64,000 bases of DNA from Caballeronia peredens (GCA_001544595.2 FCOH02000011.1:62001-126000), one strand, 5' to 3'. Positions 43,577-52,557 are shown, counted from the stretch's first letter. Numbers and translations: made by a program. Notes: a model not told the origin generated them from the letters alone.

Positions 43577-45640
43577 ATGACAGTCACGACCGACATCGCA
43601 CGCATCGCCTATACCGGAGACGGCTCGTCCGCCGTCTTTGCGTTTCCCTACTATTTCCTCGCAGCATCGGACATCCACGTCTTCGTCAACTTCATCGAGG
43701 TGACGACTGGATTCACGGTGACGGGCGCGGGAAATCAGGCGGGCGGCAGCGTAGCATTCTCTTCCGCTCCTGCTGCCGGCGCTGTCGTGCAGTTGATCCG
43801 CGATCCCGATCTGCTTCAGCAGACCAAACTCCCGCCGAACGATCCGTTTCCTTCGGATGCCGTCGAGAAGGCGCTCGACAAGCTGACGATGATCGTCCAG
43901 GCGCGCAAGGCGAGCGAAGCGCACACGGTGCATTTTCAGGAAGTCGAGACGACGGACGGCACCTTGCCGCTCGCGGGGCAGCGCGCGAACCAGGTGTTCG
44001 GCTTCGATGCGAACGGCAACATCACCATGATCCCGATGCCGTCGAGCCTCGGCGCGGGCGATCTCCGCTTCGAGAATGGATCTGACGGCACGCCGGGTTT
44101 TAAGGTGGGCGTCGATTTCATCGGAGGCTCGACGACAACGCTGCCGCTCTCGCGCGCACCGATTGGACGTGCGAACTGCTGGGCGTATTGGGACGGCGTG
44201 CCGCAGCTCGACTTCACAGTCCTCGGAAACACGATCATTTTCCCGACGGCCATCCCGGCTTACATCAGCGTCGTGAGCGTGCGCATCGGCACGACGCTCT
44301 CGCTGAACAAGCCCGCGCAAGGGTCCGTCACGGATGACTCCCTTGCTCCGGGCTCGATGGTCTACAACCGGGTCTACAAGCAAAAGACCGTCCTCGACTA
44401 TGGTGCGGTCGGCGACGGCGTGCACGACGATTCAGCGGCGTTCCAGGCGGCGATCAACAGCGGCGTGTGCCGCATCCCGTACAGCGCCAAGGGCTACATG
44501 ATCAAAACGCCGCTCAACGCGACGAACATGCAGAGCCTGACGATCGAGGGTGTCGCCTCGGTTCAAGCCGCGTGGAGCCTCGGTTATGTGAATCCGATGG
44601 GCGGCAGCATCCTCTACGGCAACACGGGATCGTGGGTGCTCGATATTACGGGCTCAAACAATGTCGTGCTCCGCAACTTCTCGATCTGCTGCCTGCCGCA
44701 GTTCTTGAACGCCGCACTTCCGAATCTCAACAACCCGGCAGTCGGCGGCATCATCGGCGGCACCAGCAACAACAACCCCGCTGGCCTCAACTATCCGGGC
44801 GGCATGGGCTACATCTTCGAGAACATCGCCGTCTGGATGGACAAGGCCGGCGCGAGCATCCCGATCTACATCAACAACGGCAACATCGGCCGCTTCACGA
44901 ACATCTTCACGCTCGGGCAGTACGGCATCTGTCTGGTGGCGAGCAATCCGCTTTCCGCGACGCCCGTCTATACGTCCTTCGGTCCGATCACGGAAAGCGA
45001 CACGAACATCATCTCGGGTGCGTTCAACGCGGGCTATGGGCAGAACGCGGTGATGTACTTCGAACGGTGCAATGACCTTACCGTCCTTGAGGCGTATCAC
45101 ACCTTTGGCGCCGGTCTAGCGGGCGGTCCATACAGCGGAGTGGGTTACTCCACGTATATCAACAACTGCGCGAACGCCAAGTTGAAGATCGGCTGCGACA
45201 GCTTCCCGTTCCTTTTCAGAATGGACGGCGTGGCGAGCCAGATCGATATCGAAGGCCTGATCTCTCAGGGCAGCACGCCGACGCCCGTGGGCAATCCTTC
45301 GATCGGCTTCATCAACTGCACTCAGGTTCTCAACTGCAAGTTCCGAGTGATCCAGTTCGATGCGCGCCCGAACAACAACTATCTGTACGCGACGCAAGGC
45401 ACTGCGGTGCTGAGCAGCATGGTGGGCTGTGAGTTCGTCCTCGACAACAGCAAGACTCCGAACATGATTTTCTTCAACGCGACCAATGCGAACCCGATCC
45501 CGTACTTCAACTTGAACTTCAGCGGCAATCAGGATTTCGCTGTCGGCACGTCGCCGATGGTTCTACAGGTTGCTGGCTCACCGGCGGGCGGAAGTGCCTA
45601 TCGAATCAACATGAACGGTAACCGGCAGGGCTCTGCGTAA
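43577..45640 (+). CDS. Tailspike/tail fibre with beta-helix domain
   Basis: 687 residues. The N-terminal ~130 match the T7-fibre attachment domain (RIAYTGDGSSAVFAFPYYFL, PSDAVEKALDKLTMIVQARK). From ~275 a pectate-lyase-like right-handed beta helix starts with LDYGAVGDGVHDDSAAFQAA and continues with many Asn/Gly-rich turns. It should bind, and perhaps cut, a surface polysaccharide. Third-position G/C is slightly lower in the helix part, fitting frequent exchange of this domain. Confidence 0.85.
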   Translation: MTVTTDIARIAYTGDGSSAVFAFPYYFLAASDIHVFVNFIEVTTGFTVTGAGNQAGGSVAFSSAPAAGAVVQLIRDPDLLQQTKLPPNDPFPSDAVEKALDKLTMIVQARKASEAHTVHFQEVETTDGTLPLAGQRANQVFGFDANGNITMIPMPSSLGAGDLRFENGSDGTPGFKVGVDFIGGSTTTLPLSRAPIGRANCWAYWDGVPQLDFTVLGNTIIFPTAIPAYISVVSVRIGTTLSLNKPAQGSVTDDSLAPGSMVYNRVYKQKTVLDYGAVGDGVHDDSAAFQAAINSGVCRIPYSAKGYMIKTPLNATNMQSLTIEGVASVQAAWSLGYVNPMGGSILYGNTGSWVLDITGSNNVVLRNFSICCLPQFLNAALPNLNNPAVGGIIGGTSNNNPAGLNYPGGMGYIFENIAVWMDKAGASIPIYINNGNIGRFTNIFTLGQYGICLVASNPLSATPVYTSFGPITESDTNIISGAFNAGYGQNAVMYFERCNDLTVLEAYHTFGAGLAGGPYSGVGYSTYINNCANAKLKIGCDSFPFLFRMDGVASQIDIEGLISQGSTPTPVGNPSIGFINCTQVLNCKFRVIQFDARPNNNYLYATQGTAVLSSMVGCEFVLDNSKTPNMIFFNATNANPIPYFNLNFSGNQDFAVGTSPMVLQVAGSPAGGSAYRINMNGNRQGSA

Positions 45641-45671
45641 AACAAAAACGATTCACGTGTACGGGGGAAGG

Positions 45672-46046
45672 ATGGGTGAGCGGATGAAGTACGAGGAACA
45701 TCCGCCGCACACCGATGGCGATGGCTTCAACGCGGTCGTCGCAGCGATCGACAAGCTGCGCGACGAGATCGGACAGCGGCATGTCGAGAACACCAGTTCA
45801 CTCGAAGTATTGGAAAGGGATCTGAAGGTGGTGATCGAACGAGTGGACGACTTAGCGCGGGGCTTTCCGGACAGTGATCCTGACGAGCACTGTCGCATGC
45901 ATGTCGCGCAAAGGCGGAAAGAAGAGGCGCGCGCGAAGTTCTATGAGGACTTGCGCGGCAAGTTGGCAGAGAAAGGATTGTGGGCACTGCTGGTTTTGAT
46001 CGGCGTGGCGCTGTGGCAATACATCAAAACGAAGGTGATGACATGA
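45672..46046 (+). CDS. Coiled-coil protein with C-terminal membrane helix, possible holin
   Basis: 124 residues from ATG 45672 behind GGGGGAAGG; ATG 45684 is also possible. A helical, charged body (ALERDL-like EVLERDLKVVIERVDDLARG) ends in one membrane helix, GLWALLVLIGVALWQYIKT. It overlaps the endolysin start by 4 nt, so it belongs to the lysis cassette. Could be a signal-anchored holin, antiholin or a spanin-like part; not resolved. Confidence 0.55.
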   Translation: MGERMKYEEHPPHTDGDGFNAVVAAIDKLRDEIGQRHVENTSSLEVLERDLKVVIERVDDLARGFPDSDPDEHCRMHVAQRRKEEARAKFYEDLRGKLAEKGLWALLVLIGVALWQYIKTKVMT

Positions 46047-46555
46047 GTTCATTCGACGATGCATTCGCCGCGCTGCTCGGCAACGAGGGCGGCTTCACTG
46101 CCGACGCAAAGGACCGCGGCAATTGGACAAGCGGGCAGGTCGGTGTCGGCCAGTTGAAGGGCACGAAGTATGGCATCAGCGCGATGTCCTATCCCGATCT
46201 CGACATCAAGAATCTCACGCTCGACGCCGCGAAGCAGATCTATAAGCGCGACTACTGGAACCCGTTCGGTGGGGATCTACTTGCGCCCGCGCTCGCTTTT
46301 CAGGTGTTCGACGGTGCGGTAAATAGCGGGGTGGTGCAGTCCATCAAATGGCTTCAGCAGGCCGTCCATGTTTCGGCTGATGGCGTGCTGGGGCCGGTCA
46401 CGAAAGCGGCCGTCGACAATCATCCGTCCGCAACGGTGGTCGCGGCATACAACGGGTATCGCCTGAAGTTCATGGTGAGCGCGAAGACGTGGTCGACGTA
46501 CTCCAGCGGGTGGGCGATTCGGATCGCAGACAACCTCATCAGGAGCGCGGCGTAA
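46043..46555 (+). CDS. Endolysin, GH108-type muramidase
   Basis: 170 residues. FDDAFAALLGNEGGFTADAK carries the catalytic Glu15, and GTKYGISAMSYPDLDIKNLT, KRDYWNPFGGDLLAPALAFQ and the peptidoglycan-binding-like VSADGVLGPVTKAAVDNHPS complete the GH108 plus PG_binding_3 layout. No signal peptide, so it depends on the holin. Overlaps genes on both sides. Confidence 0.9.
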   Translation: MSSFDDAFAALLGNEGGFTADAKDRGNWTSGQVGVGQLKGTKYGISAMSYPDLDIKNLTLDAAKQIYKRDYWNPFGGDLLAPALAFQVFDGAVNSGVVQSIKWLQQAVHVSADGVLGPVTKAAVDNHPSATVVAAYNGYRLKFMVSAKTWSTYSSGWAIRIADNLIRSAA

Positions 46556-47139
46556 TGGACTGGAGGAAACTCATCGCGGGCGTCGCGCCGACCATCGCCG
46601 GACTGGTCACCGGCCCATTCGCGCCTCTCGCGATGGGCGCCACTGCCGCACTATCGAATCTCCTGCTCGGCAAGGCTGACGGCACCGACGACGAACTCGC
46701 CGCGGCTGTGCAGAACATGACGCCCGAGCAGCAGATCGCGGTCAAGCAGCTCGACATGCAGTGGGAAAAGCAGAGGCAGGACTTCCTCCTCGCACAGGGC
46801 CAGCAGCAACTCGACTCCGACAAGCTTGATACGCAGAACACAGCCGACGCCCGCGCGCGCGATATCGCCCTCGCGGGGCACGGCGAGAACTGGCGCGCCG
46901 ATGCAGCCGTCGTGTTCGTCTGCATCGGTCTGATCGCTTGCCTGATGTCGCTTGCCTTCTTCCGCGACCGGCTCCCGGGTGAGGCCGTAGGAATCATCTC
47001 GACTATCGCCGGCATCTTCGGCGGATGCCTGAAGGATTACTTCAACTTCGAATTCGGATCGTCTCGCGAGAGTCGGCGTAAGGATGCCGTCATCGCGAAC
47101 GTCGCAACCACTCCCGTAACCGTGGACATCAAGAAATGA
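46555..47139 (+). CDS. Holin of the 3TM GTA family
   Basis: 194 residues. DWRKLIAGVAPTIAGLVTGP then APLAMGATAALSNLLLGKAD is the typical first part of the holin_3TMs family; a charged middle (KQLDMQWEKQRQDFLLAQGQ) leads to two more membrane helices (AAVVFVCIGLIACLMSLAFF, AVGIISTIAGIFGGCLKDYF). Starts on the last base of the endolysin stop (TAATG). It should form the membrane lesion for lysis. Confidence 0.8.
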   Translation: MDWRKLIAGVAPTIAGLVTGPFAPLAMGATAALSNLLLGKADGTDDELAAAVQNMTPEQQIAVKQLDMQWEKQRQDFLLAQGQQQLDSDKLDTQNTADARARDIALAGHGENWRADAAVVFVCIGLIACLMSLAFFRDRLPGEAVGIISTIAGIFGGCLKDYFNFEFGSSRESRRKDAVIANVATTPVTVDIKK

Positions 47140-48170
47140 AAAAGCTCCTCGTCTCTGCGCTTCTCGCGCTCACATCCATCGCGTTCGGCGCGACCACGAC
47201 GCCTGTCCAGCTTCTCAATCCGACCGGTTCGACGGCCGGGCAGGCGATTCTCTCCACAGGCCCGAGCAGCCCGCCCGCCTGGGGCACGGTCACGCTCTCC
47301 GGCGTCTCAGGCACGCTCGCGATCACCAACGGCGGCACGGGCGCCACGAGCGCGAGCGCCGCGCGCACGAATCTCGGCGTGCCGGCGCTGACGGGCGCGC
47401 AGTTCACCGGCGCGCTCTCACTCGCCTACGGTCAGCCGTCCGTCTCGTGGCTCGACACGAACCAGACGAACGGCCTCGGGCGCTTCCGCGTGATCAGTTC
47501 GGCAAACGCGTTCTCGATCTTTCGGAACACGGCCACGGCGGGCGACTTCTCGACGTCGACGCAGCCGCTCACGTTCAACGGGTCGGATGTCGCGACGTTC
47601 CTGAATCGCCCGGTGTTCGGCGCGGCGACGCCGTGGGATAGCGCGAATCTTCCGAGCCCTGTCTCTGCCGCATCGCCGACGTTCACCGGCACGGTAACGA
47701 CCGCCGCACTGACGGCCTCGGGCCTGATCACGCCTTCGTCCACCGTCGGCATCAAGGGCACGGCGACGAACGACAATGCACAGTCGGGAAGCGTCGGGGA
47801 GTATCAGGAGCAGAGCGCGACCGGCACGGCGCTTACGACGTCGACAAACACGAACACAACGAGCATCACCTTGCCCGCAGGCGATTGGCGCGTTCAGGTG
47901 AATAACAAGTTCAACATCGCCGCGGGCGCGACGGTGACCTCGGCAGGCTCGACCGTGACGCTCACCAGTGCAGGTGGCGCCACGCTCGGACAGACGACTT
48001 TCAATTCGGGGATTTCAGCGACGAATGCGATCGGCGTCGTCTACGTCACGACGCCGGTGGTCCGCTTCAGCCTATCGGCCACTACGACCATATACGCGAC
48101 CGGCATCGCCGTTTTCTCTGGCGGCTCGGTCACGGTTGACGGGAAGGTCACCGCGTGGCGTCCGCGCTAA
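47136..48170 (+). CDS. Fibre-like protein with an N-terminal signal peptide
   Basis: 344 residues; the ATG overlaps the holin stop (ATGA). MKKLLVSALLALTSIAFGA is a textbook signal peptide. The rest resembles phage fibre shafts: GTLAITNGGTGATSASAART, ASPTFTGTVTTAALTASG and a Thr/Ala-rich beta end. Fibre-type proteins are not normally exported through Sec. The last 99 bp overlap the convergent acyltransferase gene. Confidence 0.7.
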   Translation: MKKLLVSALLALTSIAFGATTTPVQLLNPTGSTAGQAILSTGPSSPPAWGTVTLSGVSGTLAITNGGTGATSASAARTNLGVPALTGAQFTGALSLAYGQPSVSWLDTNQTNGLGRFRVISSANAFSIFRNTATAGDFSTSTQPLTFNGSDVATFLNRPVFGAATPWDSANLPSPVSAASPTFTGTVTTAALTASGLITPSSTVGIKGTATNDNAQSGSVGEYQEQSATGTALTTSTNTNTTSITLPAGDWRVQVNNKFNIAAGATVTSAGSTVTLTSAGGATLGQTTFNSGISATNAIGVVYVTTPVVRFSLSATTTIYATGIAVFSGGSVTVDGKVTAWRPR

Positions 48171-49286
48171 CGACACAGCCGGGCGGCGCTTGCCAGTCAG
48201 CAGGCGCTGCATCGGCTTCTCGACCATCACGAAACTTCCCGCCGCACAGAAGAACATCGCCGCGAAATACATCGTCGGCGTCGTCACTCCGGCCGGCATC
48301 CATCCGCCGAAGAACTTCAGCAGGATCTGATGCAGCATGTAGATCGAGAAGCTGATCTCGCCGAGGAAGACGAAGAAGGGCAGACTCAGCACGCGCGCGA
48401 GCACGCCGCGACCAGACGCCATCACGGCGATCAGCACCGCAAACAGCCAGCACGATCCCGCCTCACCGAACTCTGACAGCAGCGCTGCGTTCGAAATGTG
48501 CTGCGCCACCGCGTAGAAACCCCACCCGAGCCAGCCGACCAGCGCGGCGCAGAGCGCGAGCTCGATCGCCGTCCACTCCAGCATGCCGATCTTCAGCGGC
48601 TTGATGTAGCGATCCCACAGTACCCACGTCGACATGCCGAGGCAGAACTCGAAGAGGCGGGCGATCGGGTTCGTATAGAGCATCGACGAGACGGTCAGAT
48701 CCTGAACGCCGCCATCTGCCGGCAGGTGCATGGCCGTGACGCCCACGATGATAAGGGCGACCACGGCGGCAGCGCCCGCCAGCTTCAGATACCACGTGCG
48801 TCGGATGTTGATCAGCAGCAGCGGGAACATCAGATAGAAGAACATCTCAGTCGAGATGCTCCACGACACGCCGTTCCACGAGAACGCGTAGGCGATGAAC
48901 GGGACGAAGGAGTGCGTCAGCGTCAGGTTCGCCGCGAGTACGACCCACTTGCTGAAGATTCCGGGGCCGTCAAAGCTGATCGAATCCGGCCGCACGAAGA
49001 TCACGAGCACCAGCAGGGCGAACACGTGCACCGGCCAGAGCCGCGCGAAGCGTGCGCGCATGAACCGACCATAGCCGGGGAACGGCTTTGACGTGTAGAC
49101 GTGGGTCAGGATGAATCCGGACAGGACGAAGAAAAAGCTGACGCCGTGTACCAGCGACGACGGCGCTTTTACCGACCAACTCCAGGGGAAATACAGTTTG
49201 ATGTGGTGTACCACAATCATCATCGCGGCGACGAAGCGAAGGCTCGTCAGCGGCAGGAGGCTCTCGACCTCATCGGCCCGTCTCAT
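48072..49286 (-). CDS. Acyltransferase 3 family (O-antigen/surface glycan acetylase-like)
   Basis: 404 residues from ATG 49286, the best fit to the family start LLPLTSLRFVAAMMIVVHHI. About ten membrane helices; conserved signs are the His pair in MIVVHHIKLYF, RARFARLWPVH and SWSISTEMFFYLMFPLL. It should transfer acyl groups to a surface sugar in the inner membrane. It is the only leftward gene at the right end of the prophage, has its own promoter and lies next to attR: the pattern of a lysogenic conversion gene that alters the phage receptor. Its last 33 codons are antisense to the fibre-like gene. Confidence 0.85.
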   Translation of the reverse strand: MRRADEVESLLPLTSLRFVAAMMIVVHHIKLYFPWSWSVKAPSSLVHGVSFFFVLSGFILTHVYTSKPFPGYGRFMRARFARLWPVHVFALLVLVIFVRPDSISFDGPGIFSKWVVLAANLTLTHSFVPFIAYAFSWNGVSWSISTEMFFYLMFPLLLINIRRTWYLKLAGAAAVVALIIVGVTAMHLPADGGVQDLTVSSMLYTNPIARLFEFCLGMSTWVLWDRYIKPLKIGMLEWTAIELALCAALVGWLGWGFYAVAQHISNAALLSEFGEAGSCWLFAVLIAVMASGRGVLARVLSLPFFVFLGEISFSIYMLHQILLKFFGGWMPAGVTTPTMYFAAMFFCAAGSFVMVEKPMQRLLTGKRRPAVSLARTPRGDLPVNRDRAARENGDAGRVYGRSGR

Positions 49287-49326
49287 TTTTACAATCCTGT
49301 GATGTTTCAAATTCTTACCGCGTCGA

Positions 49327-49357
49327 ATTCTAGTACAAAACCCGGACAGCCCGTCAA
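49327..49357 (-). promoter_or_regulatory. Probable promoter of the acyltransferase gene
   Basis: On the minus strand TTGACG (49357-49352) with TAGAAT at 49332-49327 (19-bp spacer) or TACTAG at 49335-49330 (16-bp spacer). No TTAGG operator nearby, so expression in the lysogen is likely. Confidence 0.5.
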
Positions 49358-49481
49358 AAACGGCGCTGTAAGTCATTGATTCTGCGTTCGCGCGATGTGG
49401 CTTTTGGTGGGATATAGGCGTGTGCAGCAAATGGCTTCGCGCCTTTGCCAGCGTGGCTTAGCGCCATTTTTGAGGGTGTGC

Positions 49482-49488
49482 TGGCTCG
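49482..49488 (+). repeat. attR core
   Basis: TGGCTCG, identical to attL. The host VOC reading frame resumes from here. Confidence 0.85.
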
Positions 49489-49556
49489 CGACGCATGTCG
49501 AGGACGTATCGCCCGAAGACATGCGCGAGCGGGCGAGGCAGCTGTTCGGCGGCTGA
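49482..49556 (+). pseudogene. Severed 3' end of the VOC gene
   Basis: Read from TGG at 49482 it gives WLATHVEDVSPEDMRERARQ and LFGG, then TGA at 49554-49556. This is the normal end of PhnB-like VOC proteins and continues exactly from Leu133 of the gene at 8833. It has no start or promoter of its own. It ends 1 bp before the convergent lysR-type gene, as expected for an undisturbed chromosome. Confidence 0.88.
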
Positions 49557-49557
49557 A

Positions 49558-50460
49558 TCAGTCGTCGAACGAATAGTGCTCGACGACGCGCTTCACCGCG
49601 TTCCGGAACGACGTGACGAGATCCGAGCGGATGCCGCTGCTCGGATACGACAGCGCATATTCGTACTCGATATCGGCCTCGAACGGCCGCACGACGACGC
49701 CGTGCGCGCGCCATACCTTCGCCGCGAACGGCTCGACGATCGAGATGCCGAGCCCGCCCGCGACCATCGCGTAACGCGTGTGCGCCGTGTCGGTGAAAAC
49801 GGTGTAGCGCGGCCGGTCTTCGGTGGCCGAGATCAGCGATTGCTCGGCCTCGTAAGGCTGGCGCGAATTCGGCAGCCAGCCGATCAGCTTTTCGCCGCGC
49901 AAGTCCGCCGGACGCACGGTCTTCTTCTTGGCGAGCCTGTGCGTGGCGGGCATCGCGCAAGACGCGCGCGCCTTCAGGAGCGTCTCCACTTCGATACCCG
50001 CGACCGCCGGAAACGCGAGGCTCAGCGCGATATCGGCCTTGTGGTTCTGCAGATTGACGAGCACTTCGGGCACCTTCACCGAATCGACCTTGACCGGCAC
50101 GCCGGGATGGCGCTCGGTGAAATCGGCGAGCGCGGGCGGCAGCAGTGTCGTCGCGAGTACAGGCATGCACGCGACGGTGAGGCCGTCCGAGGCTTCCTCG
50201 CGAATCATGTCGGCGACCTGCTTGAGACGCTCCAGCCCGAGGAAGTTTTCCTCGACGGACTTGTAGAAGCGCAGGCCCGCGGTCGTCGGATTCAGGCGGC
50301 CGCCGATGCGCGAAAACAGGCTGAAACCGAGATCGGCTTCGAGATCGGCGATCAGGCGGCTGATGGCGGGCTGGGTGACATGTAGCTTTTTTGCTGCGCC
50401 GACACTGGTGCCGGTCATGATGAGGCTGCGAAAAGCCTCGATCTGGCGAAAACGGATCAT
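49558..50460 (-). CDS. LysR-family transcriptional regulator
   Basis: 300 residues from ATG 50460 (MIRFRQIEAFRSLIMTGTSV), a normal LysR start; a longer frame exists upstream. HTH: GAAKKLHVTQPAISRLIADL followed by EADLGFSLFSRIGGRL. The effector domain starts near residue 90 (SDGLTVACMPVLATTLLPPA). It is divergent from the oligopeptide ABC operon with 426 bp between, so it probably regulates that operon. Confidence 0.88.
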   Translation of the reverse strand: MIRFRQIEAFRSLIMTGTSVGAAKKLHVTQPAISRLIADLEADLGFSLFSRIGGRLNPTTAGLRFYKSVEENFLGLERLKQVADMIREEASDGLTVACMPVLATTLLPPALADFTERHPGVPVKVDSVKVPEVLVNLQNHKADIALSLAFPAVAGIEVETLLKARASCAMPATHRLAKKKTVRPADLRGEKLIGWLPNSRQPYEAEQSLISATEDRPRYTVFTDTAHTRYAMVAGGLGISIVEPFAAKVWRAHGVVVRPFEADIEYEYALSYPSSGIRSDLVTSFRNAVKRVVEHYSFDD

Positions 50461-50886
50461 CTTGCAAACGGCTGTGAGGCGACTGTTGACGGCGACGCAG
50501 ATCTTATAGGAAACAAGCACTTGCCGCTTCATCTCTGTTCGGCCGATGCACGTCCGTCGACAGGTCCGCGCAACAAAGTGAACGAGTATTCGAAAAATTT
50601 AGTGTCTATAAGCACATGTGAGTGGCATCCGGCTTATTGATGCGAAATACTCGCCGCCAGCCTGAAGCGCGGTTGAAAGCGTCGATGTAAGACAAACGCG
50701 CCGAACGCCTGAGCCCGCGTGGCTCTACGCACTATTTACGCAAGTAGCAGAAAGGTTTTCGTTAGCTTTGCTAAGTTCGGGTCGGCTTGTTTTTATCTTG
50801 TTTTAGATAAACAAAACGGCGTCGAACGCCGCGAATCGACGAAAAATGACGTCGAAATACACGAGACTAAGAAGGAGGACTCCCCC
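50461..50886. other. Intergenic control region of lysR and the ABC operon
   Basis: No gene seen. An A/T-rich inverted repeat TTTATCT-TGTTTT-AGATAAA (50792-50811) lies about 75 bp before the substrate-binding protein start and may be the LysR or promoter site. A strong ribosome site, AAGGAGGAC, precedes the ATG at 50887. Confidence 0.5.
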
Positions 50887-52539
50887 ATGAAGTTTTTTGC
50901 TGCCCATTTTGCCGCTCACTCAGCGTCCATCCAGCGCACGACCATCGCTGCTGCAGCGACGCTCGTGCTCGGCGCGTCCGCACTGAACGCGACGGCCGCC
51001 ATCGTGCCGTCCAACGTCGCGCTCGCGGCCAAGCAGGAACTGGTGCGCAACAACGGCTCCGAGACTGAGACGCTGGATCCGGCGATGGTGGAATCGGTGG
51101 GAGCCTACAACCTCACGACCGATCTGTTCGAAAGCCTGACCGCCACCAATAACGACGGCGCGGTCGTGCCCGGCGTCGCCGAAAAATGGGAGCAAAAGGA
51201 TCCGACCACCTGGATTTTCCACCTGCGCAAGAGCGCCCGCTGGTCCAACGGCGACGCTGTCAGCGCAAACGATTGCGTCTACGGCATCCAGCGCTTCGTC
51301 GATCCGAAGACGGCGTCGTCCTACGCCAACGTGTTCGGCGTATTCCTGCTGAACGGCGCGGAAGTCGCCGCGGGCAAAAAGCCCGTCAACGCGCTCGGCG
51401 TGCGTGCAATCGACGCGTCCACCATCGAAGTCAAAACCTCGGGTCCGGTGCCGTTCCTGCCCGAACTGATGTCGAACCCGAACCTGGCGCCGGTGCATCG
51501 CGCGAGCGTCGAGAAATACGGCAAGGACTGGACCAAGCCCGGCAACCTCGTCAGCAACGGTCCGTTCCAGCTGAAAGACTGGCAGGTCAACAGCAAGATC
51601 GTGATGGTGAAGAACCCGAATTATTGGGACCGTGCGAACGTGCAGCTCACGCAGGTCACCTATCTGCCGGTCGAGGACGAGAACACCGACATCAAGCTGT
51701 TCCAGTCCGGCGAGAACGACATGACGTATCAGATGCCGACCGGCACCTATGCGAAGTTGCGCCAGCAATTTCCCAACGACGCGCGCAACTCGCTGATTCT
51801 CGGCACACGTTATTACGGCTTCAACAATCGCGATCCGCTGCTGAAGGACGTGCGCGTGCGCAAGGCGCTGTCGATGGTCATCGACCGTGACCTGCTCGCC
51901 CAGCGCGTGACCGCCGACGGTCAGGTTCCGCTTTATTCCGTGCTGCCGAAGGGCATCGTCGGCGCCGATGTCACGACTTACGACTGGGCCTCGTGGCCGA
52001 TGGCCAAGCGCGTCGAGGAAGCGAAGAAACTGCTCGATCAGGCCGGCGTGAAGCCGGGCACGAAGCTGCGGTTCGCGACGAACACGAGCGAGTACAACAA
52101 GAAGATGGCGATCTTCGTCGCGTCCGAATGGAAGTCGAAGCTGGGCCTGACCATGGACATCGAGTCGATGGAGTTCAAGGTGCTGCTGAAGAAGCGCCAC
52201 GACGGCGACTATCAGATCGCCCGCAACGGCTGGGTGGCCGACTACAACGACGCGTCGACCTTCCTGCAGCTCGTGCAATGCGGCTCGGACCAGAACGACA
52301 ACTTCAACTGCAATCCGAAGGCCGATGCGCTCATCAAGGAAGCGAGCCAGTCGCCGGACGAAGCGCGCCGCATGCAATTGCAAACGCAGGCCGCGAAGAT
52401 GATCATGGACGACTATCCGATGCTGCCGCTGCTGCAATACGGTCTGCCGCGCCTCGTGCGGAGCTATGTGGGCGGCTATTCGCCGAAGAATCCGATGGAT
52501 CGTTACCACAGCAAAGAGCTCTACATCGTCAAGCACTGA
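50887..52539 (+). CDS. oppA: Oligopeptide ABC transporter, substrate-binding protein
   Basis: 550 residues. A long signal peptide (QRTTIAAAATLVLGASALNA) precedes the SBP_bac_5 domain: NNGSETETLDPAMVESVGAY, then PGVAEKWEQKDPTTWIFHLR and the DVRVRKALSMVIDRDLLAQR segment. The C-terminal region MIMDDYPMLPLLQYGLPRLV is typical for OppA. It captures peptides in the periplasm. First gene of a five-gene operon; the start is set by the ribosome site. Confidence 0.9.
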   Translation: MKFFAAHFAAHSASIQRTTIAAAATLVLGASALNATAAIVPSNVALAAKQELVRNNGSETETLDPAMVESVGAYNLTTDLFESLTATNNDGAVVPGVAEKWEQKDPTTWIFHLRKSARWSNGDAVSANDCVYGIQRFVDPKTASSYANVFGVFLLNGAEVAAGKKPVNALGVRAIDASTIEVKTSGPVPFLPELMSNPNLAPVHRASVEKYGKDWTKPGNLVSNGPFQLKDWQVNSKIVMVKNPNYWDRANVQLTQVTYLPVEDENTDIKLFQSGENDMTYQMPTGTYAKLRQQFPNDARNSLILGTRYYGFNNRDPLLKDVRVRKALSMVIDRDLLAQRVTADGQVPLYSVLPKGIVGADVTTYDWASWPMAKRVEEAKKLLDQAGVKPGTKLRFATNTSEYNKKMAIFVASEWKSKLGLTMDIESMEFKVLLKKRHDGDYQIARNGWVADYNDASTFLQLVQCGSDQNDNFNCNPKADALIKEASQSPDEARRMQLQTQAAKMIMDDYPMLPLLQYGLPRLVRSYVGGYSPKNPMDRYHSKELYIVKH

Positions 52540-52557
52540 CGCACGGGAGAAACGCTC

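Larger units (their letters stand above)
9226..49488. mobile_element. Complete podovirus-type prophage (BcepC6B/BPP-1-like)
   Basis: The borders are set by the 7-bp core TGGCTCG at each end and by the host VOC gene, which resumes exactly after the right copy. Inside lie integrase, excisionase, recET, immunity region, replication, packaging, capsid, short-tail, internal virion, tailspike and lysis genes in standard order. The Bbp19-like gene, connector-type portal, T7-like adaptor/nozzle pair and absence of sheath or tape-measure genes point to a podovirus. No diversity-generating retroelement was found, unlike BPP-1. No core gene appears broken. Confidence 0.93.

Noticed and set aside
43577..45640. 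Diversity-generating retroelement as in phage BPP-1
   Set aside because: No reverse transcriptase, template repeat or variable repeat was found near the tailspike or elsewhere in the prophage.
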